Below, piece by piece: positions 51,206 to 62,254 of a DNA stretch of 64,000 bases. This stretch comes from Phallusia mammillata (Eukaryota > Chordata > Ascidiacea > Phlebobranchia > Ascidiidae), in contig QLIY01000398.1 in assembly GCA_003260075.1 (NCBI GenBank), forward strand, positions 1-64,000, in the 5' to 3' direction. A program made the position numbers and the translations under genes. The notes below the pieces were generated by a model. The model ran no database searches. It was given only the letters and a program-made list of their open reading frames with translations, and was not told where the DNA came from. Each line of letters begins with the position of its first letter. The first letter of the stretch is position 1.

Positions 51206-54200
51206 TATGTTAGCAGGACATGAATATGCAAATCTAACGCTCGGGTCAGTTCGTACAACTGCTCGGCCGAGCACCGAGCGTCAAAAACAGCGATGCTCGG
51301 TACTGAGTACTCGGGTACTGGCTCGGCCCATCCCTAGTGTATGTTACCTGTTTATGTATTTCACCCCTTCAGATTGTGAGGAGTATCTGACTTGGTAATA
51401 GTTGATGGGTTGGTCGGGATACCATTCTGGGTTGTATTCCCACCCGACCTCAATCTCATTCATCCCAACTCTCATCACTGACATCTTCGGCGCAGAAACG
51501 TCACAATGGGCTGGGGAAAATACAACAACAAATACGTGACCAATACAAGTGGCAGGTGAGCAGGTTGAAACTGTTCGAGCCCAGCAGTAAGGAAAGTGGT
51601 AAATTAACCCTGACACTTTAAACACAACCTGCACTTATGATGACAATAGAGATTGTTGAAACGTCTGTACGATGTATTCTATACGTGCAACTTCTCTGGC
51701 AGTTATGTTAATGATTAACATACCCCCCCCCCCCTTGAAACTGTTCGAGCCCAGCAGTAAGGAAAGTGGTAAATTAACCCTGTAGATGACAATAGAGATT
51801 GTTGAAACGTCTGTATGATGCATTCTACACGTGCAACTTCTCTGGCAGTTATGTTAATGATTAACATACTCTTAAAGTCCGCGTATAGTCTTCCTAATCC
51901 TGGCAATAGAGAACATACACACATACTGGGATTAGCCCGAAAGTTCATGCAGACCAGCGATCTCGGCATACTCTCATTCATAAATCATAGCATGTCAAGA
52001 CCATGGAAAACGTTACAACGAATCAAGCCGATTCCCATATGACAAGGTGCATGTTAGAAAAGCCTGTGTAGCTTGATTGGTAGAAAGCAAGTCTGGGAAA
52101 GACTCCAGTCGTGGGTTCGAATCCCACCGCAGGCTGGATTTTTCTAGCCTGTGCCTTGCTGTATGGGAATGCTTGGAAGACTGGCTTGTTTTCGTGTAAA
52201 GCATTCAATAGGCCTAGTGTGCAATAAGTGCAAAAATTTTATAGAGCTCTTCTGGCAAATGTATTTTTATTCCGACGTTCCGACGTCCTATACAGTTCGT
52301 CTTCATCAGGGTAAATAACACTGAACGCGCGTAGACAGCTTTCTTATTACAATTTCTACATATTCCAGCATTCGCAATCAAGGGCTGATATAAGAGTCAT
52401 AAAGTTTGAAATTAATTGTTCACCTCCTGGAAATATGGCCGTGGAAACGTTGAGACAAGTCGCATTGGTTGAGTGGAATGACTGTAACGTCACTTTGTAC
52501 ATCACAGACCGACCTGGAACAACATAACATCGGATATTTGCCTGCGGTGGTAAATTTGTTAACTTTGTTCCCCAATTAAATTTATGTATTTTGTGTTTAT
52601 TTATGCAAGACTAATTTCAATGCTCGAGTGATTTTGTGTATGTGGCAACTTGCTTGACCTCATCTTCATCATGTTCAGTAGTAGTTGTGTTGACTTATGT
52701 GACTAGCTTATGTGAAATAGTGATGTATGTTTCATATTTATGTTTATTAATAACTTGTTTATGATTCTATTTGAATAAGTTAATGAAATAACTTAATATG
52801 ACAAATGCTGAGTAACTCACTGAGGGAAGGAATTGAGAAGTTTTCCGACGCGGCCCCAACAAACTTTTCCAAGATCAAGTCCTTCTCATAATTGTGAACC
52901 AACAACTTGAACTTGGCAACAGGGCTGGAATGGGGAATTCCCCACTTCACCAACAAGTTTCCCGAGGAAATGTTTTCGAATTCAGCTTGGACGCTAAAAT
53001 GTTGGGAAACTGAAAAACAAAGTTTCGATAAACCGAAATTTGTTTAGGTTCCACCTTAAATGGACAAAACAAAGTAGGCAGAAATGTTAGTCACTGAAAA
53101 CTAGAAAGGTGGAGTCCTATATATTTTCATTTTTATATTCTTTAAGTCTACTTTCTATACAACGGGTAATTATACACACCACTTGGATACATTCACCAAC
53201 AGTAATCTACAACCAGTGGTGGCCAGTGATTCCATATTTTTTGTTAGTCGGTTCTATCACAAAAGTTATATTTTTCAGGCCGGTTCTATCCACAAAAGTC
53301 ATATTTTTCAGCCGGTTCTATCACAAAAGTCATATTTTTAAGCCGGTTCTATCGCAAAGAAGTCTATTGACAGTACTCAGTAATGCTAACCGGTTCGCTG
53401 CTCTTATTAAATTTCGTGAGACGGTTCTAAAGAACCAATTCGAACCGGCGCGAACCGGCTGACTCCCACCACTGGATACAAGTTAGCATTATCACAGTGG
53501 CCAAATGTCTTCAGGAAGTTTTGCAAACAATGCAACTTGCGAACTTACTTGGGTCACACTGAGGTTGTTGTGGGGTTGCTGGAGTTTTAATCGCTTCTCT
53601 CGTCCCTGTATCTCCTCCATTCTTCCCCTGGAAGCAACCGAGTCTCGTAGCAGGGAGAATACTGAAGTGGTATTCCGTGTCAGGCTTCAGGGAGCGAAGT
53701 TGAGCGAACAAATACTTTGATGATCTCATTTCGTCGGTAACTTGCACTGTTGTGGATTTTGCCTCTCCAGCGACACCAAGCGCGAAGTATTCAACCTGAA
53801 AATCATGGTTTCATTGCAGGGACGGCAGAATTTCACCAACATGACCAATAACAACATATAAGCTGTTGCTGCCAGGCATAATATCAAGTTTACAGAGGAA
53901 CCTGTATAGGACATTGAAACGACCCAACATAGCTCAATAAACTTGATGACCAATAATAGCTTGGTCACTTCCAGGTTGCAAGAAACATTAGCTCGCACTT
54001 TTGTACATTTAACACAAATTGTTGGTATCGAAACTTATACTAACTTATGTTTTCATGCCAATCAAGATCTGTGCAAAGTTTTCCACGCACCTTGTAAAAA
54101 ATGATTCGACCGCAACTTTTTGCTCCAGTTATTGGTTCCCACGAAACAACGAGATCAGTCGGACCGAGCACCACAACTCCTTCACGCTTTGTCGCATAAG

Positions 54201-57200
54201 TGCCAGGAACTAAAAAGTGGTGAATAAACAGGGTTATTGCAACGGTGCTATATGCAGGGCTGCCATACTGGCCTTAGATTTGTCCTTATTTTGAAGGGCA
54301 CAATTTAAGGACAGTGGGAACTTGAATAAATTTGTTAGAAAATTGTTGTCCTTTTTTCTGATAAATGTCCTAGTTTTTGACAAGAGTCCTTATTTTGTCT
54401 TATTTTCCACAATTACAAGGAACAAACGTAGTAAAATGACAGTCAAATCTCTGCTGCAAGTAAAAGTAAACCTAGACCTGAGGTTGTCGTGAGATGCACG
54501 AAGTATTTTCCACAAACAAGAACAGTTGTCCTTGTTCTGGTGTACATGTTGATGGCAACCCTGGTTATACTAGGTACAGGGAATTTGGTCTTCCTTTAAA
54601 ATTTTATGGTAGGTTTAAAAACAATATTCTGATTTTTGCTTCTCTGTGACATTTAAGCGAACTTAGACTTTAGAAAGGAAATTATAAGCCAAAGTATTGC
54701 AAAAAATACACACTTAGGTTTAACATTGAAAAAAAGGATGCAAAAATGCACTTCATGCGAAGCAGAATTTTCGGTACTCACCACATTCAGCAGTTCGAAC
54801 AAATATTGGTCCTGCTTCGATCGAAGGGATTTTAGTTACGCTCTGGACCCAAAAGGTATAGTTTGTGAATGCTTCCAACCCAGTTACGTTTCTCTTGCAA
54901 TGGTTGGGTGATGTTTCTCCAGTAAGTGGACACACCAAAAGATCGTTCTTTAAAACAGCTGCAAAAAATATTAATTGACAGAGGATCTCCACTTTACATA
55001 AGCTAATTTTGCAGCTTGTAGATATTTAACAACTACACTACTGTGGGATAATGTAGCCTGGTTGGTTTAACATCTGTCCAAATTAAAAAAAAAATTAAAA
55101 GCACTCTTTCTTGACCAAATGCGTGTAACAAACCAGTGTTAGACAGATAAAAGACAGATAAAAACTAGAAGAGTGGCTTTCTGATATACTTCCATTTTAT
55201 ATATTCTATACGATATTTACCAATTTACTATACACATCATTTGATCTACACATATGATTGTTTTTGTAAACAAAAACTAATGGGTCCCCACACGCATGTT
55301 TGTGCGGATTTACGGTAAACAAATGTTGCGGTGATTTTTACATTCTTAAGGACAAATTTTTAGAAAGCATTAACCCAACAATAAAAAAAATTGTTCGTAT
55401 TCTTTTTGCACTATTATTGTCATGTAATTACAAAAACATTAAAAAAACGTAACAAAGACTTAAATCTAATCTCTTGCTTTAACCCAGATATAGTCCTCCA
55501 AGGTCGGGCAATTTTTTTTAGAAAGCTGTAACAGTTGTGTTACAGACACTTTAAATTAAAAAGCAATTTGCTACAAGTGTATACATAACAAATTGTTTTT
55601 CATTTAACTTTGTTTCGCAAAACGAGTACCATTGACCTGTAGTAACCTCTCAGGGTGCACACGCCAAACGACTGTTTGACCTTTTGACACCGTTTTCAAT
55701 AGCACGCCGTCATTCGTGTTCAACAATACTGTTAAGCCTAATTTATACATGCCTTGAGTATTGACTCCTAAATTGATTGTTAAAAAAACGCTACGTTATG
55801 AAGAAAGTTCTGAGCTGTGTTTGTAATACCGACTAGTTGACCTTAAGTAACCCGTGATCATGCGGCGGCCAACCTGACAGCGAGCATTTAAAAAAACATT
55901 TATTTGGCAAAAAAGTCAAGTTAATTTTTTCATCTTAACTTTTATTAACAAAGTTTTTCTTGACATATACAAAACCGAAGCACGGTTATTAGGCTTAAAT
56001 CACGTCATAGGTGTAAAACCTTCGCCAAAACTAAAAATGTGAGTGATAACTTAATAAAACGACATAGCATTGCTGTGCAAAACAGCTGATTTCTAATCAC
56101 TGAAACGACGTCTCGTAAAACGTCTGTCCGACGTCAAGCTGAGCCCTCCCGCTATCGTAAACCAGTGAGTTACTCTCTTGGTACTTCTGCCTACAGTGTC
56201 TTTCTTGACCAAACGAGCGTTAGACACATTTACGTTTCGGGGGCCTGTGGGTGAATCTCTGGGTCATTCGGGGTCAAACTTCTAGAGGATCAAGTTCAGA
56301 TTGATAACTAACATATGTCCAAATTTAAATAAATTTGAAACACTTTTTCTTTACCAAACGAGCGTTACAAACCAGCGTTAAAAATTTTACGTTTAGGGGG
56401 CCTGTGGGTGAACCGCTGGGTCAAACGGGGTCAAACTTCAGGAGGATCAAATTTGGATTATTATCTAACATCCCTGTAAATTTGAATAAATTTGAAGCAC
56501 TCTTTCTTAACCAAACGCGTCTCACAAACCGGCGTTAGACAGAAAAAAGAAAAAAAAATACGGACAAAAACAATATGTGTCTCTTTCTCCCATAATTACT
56601 ACGCTACAGTGTTATAATGTAGCCTGGCTGACATCTGTCCAAATTTGAAGCACTCTTACTAGACCAAATGTGTCTCTTTCAGGGAAGGGGATTAACACAC
56701 TACTGTGAGATAATGGAGGCTAGTTGGTCAAAACTAGAAGTAGATTCTTAAAACTTCAGGTAATGACAGAAACATGAAGAAAGCCCCCCCCCCAAGCACT
56801 CTTACTAGACCAAATGTGTCTCTTTCAGGGAAGGGGATTAAAACACTACTGTGAGATAATGGAGGCTAGTTGGTCAAAACTGGAAGTAGATTCTTAAAAC
56901 TTCAGGTAATGACAGAAACATGAAGAAATAATCTTGATACAAAAACTGTGTGTAATATTTTTTTACCTTCGCCAGTTTCTGTTGTTCTGTCAGATGTCCA
57001 GAGTATTAAATGTCTTTCTTCAGTTGAGAGGAATGATACCAACACACTGTTTGCGGTGACATTACTGGCAGTCACATTTTTCACCGGCGGAAGAAAATCA
57101 TCTACAAAACATTTCACTCGTGTTTTAACACAATAAAGTCTGTATCTGGTCAATAAAAACTAGAAGGGTGGCTTAGCACATTTTGTCGTTGCATTTACAC

Positions 57201-60200
57201 TATAACCTATTTTAAAACATAAATATATTTCCTATGCTTATTTTGTATTGGGTCCCATATTAGCCATCGTCTTTTATAACCTTGGTTGTTTCTGCAGACA
57301 AAAACTCATGGGTCCCCACACATGTAAAGTTAAAAATAGTGCATTTCAAGAGATAGCCATAGCCCACATGCTACCCAAATTTTAGCAAATTCCGACACTG
57401 TTTAATAAACTTACCCATTTTAGGGGGCTAGTAGGGTAACTAATGGGATGTGACACTAAAGTAAAAAAATATGAAACCTCAATGACTCAATCAATAGTAC
57501 GGCAAAATTTCAACCCAATCAGCCAAAGTTTGAAATTTCAACCACTAGAGGTGTTTTGAGCCACAACCGTTAATGCTTCTGATGTCACCTCCTAACTGCC
57601 ATGGTGCAAAAATGTCCACCAGGCAACCCACCGACAAGTAACACACAACTGGTTGCCCTTGTAACACTATTGCGCCACAGAATTTTTTCGTTGGGGGGGG
57701 GGAGCCAAAGTTTAAAATTTCAACCACTAGAGGTGTTTTGAGCCACAACCGTTAATGCTTCTGGGGGGGGGGTTAACATACAAGCACGTTTTCACTTTGG
57801 GGGCTTGTGGGGTAAATGTTGGGACTACAGGGTTATACACAACAATCGACACCTATAAATGTCATATTCTACAAGCTATCCAAATTTCAGCCAATTCCGA
57901 CATTGTTTACAAACTCACCCATTTTAGGGGGCTAGCGGGGTAAATACTGGGGTTATTCGGACAAACAAAGTGGGATGCACATCTACATAACTATATCTAC
58001 CATCTGTGTAAATTTCAGCCAAATCCATTAAACATTTGATGGAAAAACGAGTCGGACAAACTTTGGGAAGAAAAAAAAACAACAACAAAAAAACAAATTC
58101 GAGTAAAATCAATATGTGTCCCCTTCAGGGACCCATAATAAAATATATTTGAGAATAAAAGGGTAAAAATAATGGATAAAATTAAAGTTACAAAATGCTT
58201 CATTTGCACCAATCAGCAAATGTTAAACCCCTGGTATTTAAGTAAGTTTACCCATTTTAAATATTATTGTTTTAGGGCTTGTGGGTCAACTGAATTCCCA
58301 CAGTTTCAAGTTATATATGTTTTTGATGATTTAAGTCAGGGGTTGGCAACCTGCGGCCCGCGGGCCACATGCGGCCCCTGATTGAAGGTTGTGCAGCCCG
58401 CAGAGACACTAGAATTTCAAATGTACTGGCAAACGAGTCCAATAATTGTATATATTTGAGTAGATTAGTGCGCCTGGTGCTATTTTTTCTGCGACCTGAC
58501 AATATGTTACAAGAATCAAATGCGAATTTTTCTTGTAGTTAAGGCATTTTTGGTATGCAACGAAGTAAAATCACCTTGTGTTATATAAAGGTGCGGCCCG
58601 TGATCTAATTATTGCAATTGTATTTAGCCCCACAGTGACTAAGGTTGTCCACCCCTGATTTAAGCAATTTGAAAGAATTTAAACTGCTATTATTTGTTAA
58701 ACAAACTCGTATTTGACGCAAAAAATGGACAAACGTTTAACAAACATAGAAATAAAATGGATGATGTGTTTTCACAATTCAAAGAACCTTTTGCACACAA
58801 ACTCACATTTTGTCAAGGTAACATTTACAGTGGAAATGCTGTAGCCATATTTGTTTTCAGCGACACACTGGTAAAGTCCACGGAATTCAGGTTTTACATG
58901 CTTTGCTTCCAACAAGACCTCCCAAAACTTTTTTGCAGCAAATAACCTGGGGTTAAAATCTTCTTCACCAGAAAAAGCAACTGGAGAAAAACAACTTTGT
59001 TTTAGCATTGGAAATGAAAATATGGTTTCAAAGTCAGCAACAGAGGAGTCACATTTGATTTTGTCTCACCCCATTCGACAAAATTATGATGAAAATTGTT
59101 TGTGTGTTCAACTTTAAATAGTGGTAAGCCACATGTTACCTCGTTTTCCATTTTTCATCCAGAAAACTTGAGTAGGTGATGGAAAGGCTTTAACATCACA
59201 TTGTATTATCTCAATATTGGAAGGTGTCCGCCAACTATAATGTGATGGGTCGACGGATATTGAAGGCTTTTCTACAAACCAAAAAAATATAACTCAATCA
59301 ACTACAGCAGGGGTCACCAAACTACGGCCCGAGGTCATTTCATCCGGCCCGCGACTACATTTTTTGGTTTGCCAAACCATATTGATAACTTTGTAAAATT
59401 AAAAAATTAATCTTCTTGTTAAGAAAGTTTTCCTGTCGTGAAAATATTTGTAAGTTTTCGAAGCGTGTTTACAATCCTGCATGCACGTGCAGACTGTTTA
59501 TCAAAGCTTGGGTCAGGAAAACATACTTTTTTGTGATTGTTATCTCCATTGTGACATCACAACACACATGAACAATGGAAATTATAATGCTTTGTTTCAA
59601 TCTTGTACACTAGAAAATCTATCTCTTTGTTGCTGCAGTACAGAACTTCAATGAGATTTAAGGCTTATTGTGAAAGTTGATTAAATGCAGGAAACGAAAA
59701 ACATAGAGAGACTTACAGAAAATAACGGGTCAGTAGACATATAAAATTGATAAAAGGGGTCCGTGACTACAAAAAGGTTGGGAACCACTGAACTAGAGTG
59801 AATGTGGTGGTCAAACTAAAATTCTAATTCGGTAGAAAAGAACAACTTATAAAATACAGATTCCATGGGCAGACAAACAGAAATTCACTCACTGTACACA
59901 ATGACATGAGTTTTTCTTGTGTGCGAATTCCCATTAGAGGTTGCGATGCATGTGTAAACTGCATTGTGGTTCAGAGTTGTGTTCACCATTCTCAGGTTTC
60001 CGTTCTCCATTCTGCAGCCCACAGACATATTGCAAAATGGAGAATTATCTGAAAAAAGAAGTGAAAAGTTACAAAACTGTTTACTACTTCTATCCTGTTT
60101 AAAATTATTCCAGAGCTGTTAACACCATACCTCATGGGGATCCACTTTCGATAGGTGGCGTAAAGAGCTGAATTATTTATTTCGCGGCCAAAAAAGGGTT

Positions 60201-62003
60201 GGTTTGGGAATTTTTTTACAAATTTTACATTAGTAAAAAGATCTTTTTCTAGTTTTATTAAATTTTAAATGCTAATACCTTACCCCGACCCTAATAGCCC
60301 TAACCACAAGTATTTTTAGAGATATAACGTTTTAAAGGTGAAAAGTGTCTTTTGCGCCACCTATCGAAAATTAGCTAAATGTGGGTGTCCTGTGAGGTAT
60401 GGTGTTGGTAGATTTTCCGTATTTCACACACCAGATAAATTCACAACTATACCAACTAATTACTCAGCTTATTCAAGTCACATATTTTGTACATTCCAAC
60501 TTAAACAGCAGCAGGAACTTACTGTTATCAAGCCACTGATACGTGATTAGATGTGAGTTTGAAGCAAGACATTCGAGGATCAACTCGGATCCTTCCTCCA
60601 CCTCAACCTCATCCGTCACATTTACCCAAGTAAAATCCCTGGTACCAACTGCAAATAATTTCACAATAACTATTTAACACAGGAACACTTAAAGGGTTGA
60701 AAAGTATATTAGGTAAATAAGTAGGTGAGTAATTTGATCAGGATACTAGAAATGTGGCTTTCTAATTTACTTCTATTTTATATATTCCATATCATATTTA
60801 CCAATTTACTATACACATTACGAATTAATAAGATTGTTTGAATCAAAAACATAACTAGAGAGCTTGTATATATCTCAGTGCATAAGTTTTGCACTGCTGA
60901 TGAAAATAGTACTTGTTATAGCGTCTGCACATCGTATGCTATAAACAGGAGTCTGGTTATGGTTTTGACGAAACTAATTAATACAGTTACTATAGATAAC
61001 AAAGTCTTCGAAATAAAACAAATAAACTGCAGATAGGGCACAGTGTTTCGACCTATAGGGTCTCAACGGCCGTATTGGCTAGTGTAGCCATCCAACGGCA
61101 CTCCAGTTTGTTGGGAGTAACAGGGTAAAAACCCATGCCTCACAGTGTGCACTGTCTGCAGCTTATCATTTATTGGCTCAGTTCTTTTACATCAAAACAA
61201 ATAAAACCATAAAAATGTGTTGTCTAAAACGCAATTGCGATCAATATTCTGAATTATGGCTGCATCCAGTTTCATCCAAATTAAAATATATTGAGTCACA
61301 AACACAAGTTGTTTACAGATGCTGACTTACTTTTACGTTCAACGTTAAGATAGACTTGTTTTAAAGCAGCAGAATCGGGTGAAACACGATAAGAATACAA
61401 ACCAGAGTCAGAACTTGTTACATTGAGGATTTGGAGAACGCCAGGTAAAAGCAGATACCTGAAAAATTTGCAATAACCGTAAAACTTTTCGTTTTTAACA
61501 AAATACAGTTTTCCTTCTTTACATGAACTCACATCAAAGCAATAGGTTCAAGAAAACAATGAACACATGCGACACATTCCCATGCTTGGGAGACCTACTG
61601 ATTCGGTATAACACTCTTAATAGGCCTGGCGTACTATGATTTCTATATGCCTTGATCGTTGGCCTGCATCGACGCTTCAGGGCTGATCCCAGTATGTGTT
61701 TTTTCATCTTAGCACATACGACACAACTATGTTTTTTATAAATCTATTTTTGGTGCAGCAACTTCATAGATTGCACAAATCACAAAAAGGCCGGAAAACA
61801 ATCAGGATATATATTACAAAAAAAATCAATTGTTTAAAGTAAAGTGAGCCTGGCAAAAAGTTTATTTCACCTTTTATCTTGAGGTAGATTGTGTTTATTT
61901 TTGTGCCATGCATAGGCTGGAGGTGTAGGGTAGAAGTAAAAACGTACACAATCGCCATCACTTGCGCTGTGTTGATTGACTGGAACACTGTCTGTAGGAG
62001 GAC
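47013..62003 (-). CDS. Ig/fibronectin-III cell-surface receptor, 5' end not found
   Basis: 24 exons, ph-consistent: 62003-61871, 61458-61331, 60648-60523, 60048-59893, 59271-59140, 58980-58807, 57101-56967, 54958-54782, 54209-54091, 53795-53549, 53009-52821, 52513-52424, 51510-51348, 50847-50705, 50495-50331, 50043-49900, 49828-49705, 49471-49382, 49247-49142, 48495-48434, 48098-47996, 47866-47821, 47716-47645, 47104-47013 (TAG); about 1038 residues. Pairs of exons encode three Ig domains (for example LILECLASN ... VYTCIATSN; FRGLYQCVAENKYGYS) and five fibronectin-III domains (LEAFTNYTFWV, LKPDTEYHFSI, LQPDTLYDV). One helix follows (VVAIIVGVLISMLFLLLIGL) and a tail of about 190 residues ending in a Pro/Ala-rich exon (GSPSLPKPAPAPAP). 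No kinase, phosphatase or ankyrin-binding FIGQY motif. The plan is closest to protogenin/Nope (4 Ig, 5 FN3) or L1-type proteins; subfamily not settled. The signal peptide exon is missing. Confidence 0.9.
47911..47976. mobile_element. Minimal MITE, CAGGGGTCACCA family
   Basis: Only 66 bases: ends caggggtcacca and tttggtgacccctg are perfect inverted repeats over about 12 bases. Flanking octamers atgtatta and gtatgtta are similar but not identical. It lies in a cytoplasmic-tail intron of the Ig/FN3 receptor. A longer relative lies at 59308-59790. Confidence 0.72.
48513..48772. repeat. Direct duplication joined by a C run
   Basis: Copies 48513-48647 and 48659-48772 (tttaagttatagcagtaaac ...) are joined by eleven C. 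The second copy lacks a short segment present in the first. Confidence 0.86.
50927..51336. mobile_element. TIR element (TAGGGGTG ... CATCCCTA) with a 42-base C run
   Basis: Ends taggggtgagc and gcccatcccta are inverted repeats, with similar flanking octamers (gtgtggat, gtgtatgt). The interior is rich in gctcggt/gagcaccgagc strings and holds 42 C at 51164-51205. It lies in an FN3 intron of the receptor. Confidence 0.68.
51569..51870. repeat. Direct duplication joined by a C run
   Basis: Copies 51569-51722 and 51735-51870 (ttgaaactgttcgagcccag ...) are joined by twelve C and include part of the GTTGAAACGTCTG foldback family. Confidence 0.85.
51920..52215 (+). repeat. tRNA-derived SINE, long copy
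   Basis: The leader (actgggattagcccg, gcagaccagcgatct) is followed by a tRNA-like head (gtagcttgattggtagaaag; B box gtgggttcgaatcccaccgc) and the tail gtatgggaatgcttgg. It lies in an FN3 intron of the receptor. Confidence 0.75.
53214..53474. mobile_element. hAT-like MITE, CAGTGGTGGGATTC family
   Basis: It has a degenerate left end (cagtggtggccagtgattcc), internal triplication of the ggttctatcacaaaagtcat unit, and the right end gactcccaccactg. It lies in an FN3 intron of the receptor. Confidence 0.78.
54255..54563. mobile_element. hAT-like MITE, CAGGGTTGCC family
   Basis: Ends cagggctgccatactgg and gatggcaaccctg; the interior is rich in gtccttattttg. It is a relative of the element at 25332-26128. 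No exact target duplication. Confidence 0.72.
55150..58140. repeat. Degenerate repetitive tract in receptor introns
   Basis: Recurrent motifs (actagaagagtggctttctg, gggtccccacacg, tgtccccttcagggacccat, gggggcctgtgggtgaa) fill much of the introns around the first FN3 domain. Partial copies occur at 42715-42950 and 60745-60830. Duplications joined by C or G runs occur at 56650-56930 and 57518-57772. No coding potential apart from the FN3 exon at 56967-57101. Confidence 0.6.
58337..58657. mobile_element. hAT-like MITE, CAGGGGTTGGCAACC family
   Basis: Ends caggggttggcaacc and ggttgtccacccctg are flanked by octamers ATTTAAGT and ATTTAAGC (7 of 8). The interior holds gcggcccgcgggccacatgc, a CG-rich core common in this type of element. 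Confidence 0.82.
59308..59790. mobile_element. hAT-like element, CAGGGGTCACCA end
   Basis: It starts caggggtcaccaaactacgg and ends ggttgggaaccactg, so the two ends are mismatched and resemble two related families. Flanking octamers AACTACAG and AACTAGAG match at 7 of 8. It lies in an Ig intron of the receptor. Confidence 0.65.
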
Positions 62004-62073
62004 CTAAACAACAAAATAAACCTTTTAAAGTTAAAATGATAAAGGAAAAAAAATGCTGCAGAAAAAGCTATAT

Positions 62074-62254
62074 CCAGTGGTAAGATTTAGCCGGTTTGCA
62101 CCGGTTCTACAGAACTGTCTCACAAAATTTTATGAGATCAGCGAACCAGTTAGCATTACTGGTTACTGTCAATGGACTTTTTGTAACAGAACCGACTGAA
62201 AAATGCGACTTTTGTGATAGAACCGGCTGACAAAAAATTTGAATCCCACCACTG
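62074..62254. mobile_element. hAT-like MITE with perfect 8-bp target duplication
   Basis: Ends cagtggtaagatttagccgg and gaatcccaccactg are flanked by identical octamers GCTATATC (62066-62073 and 62255-62262). At 181 bases it is the cleanest reference copy of the CAGTGGTGGGATTC family in the window. It lies just upstream of the first receptor exon found. Confidence 0.93.
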
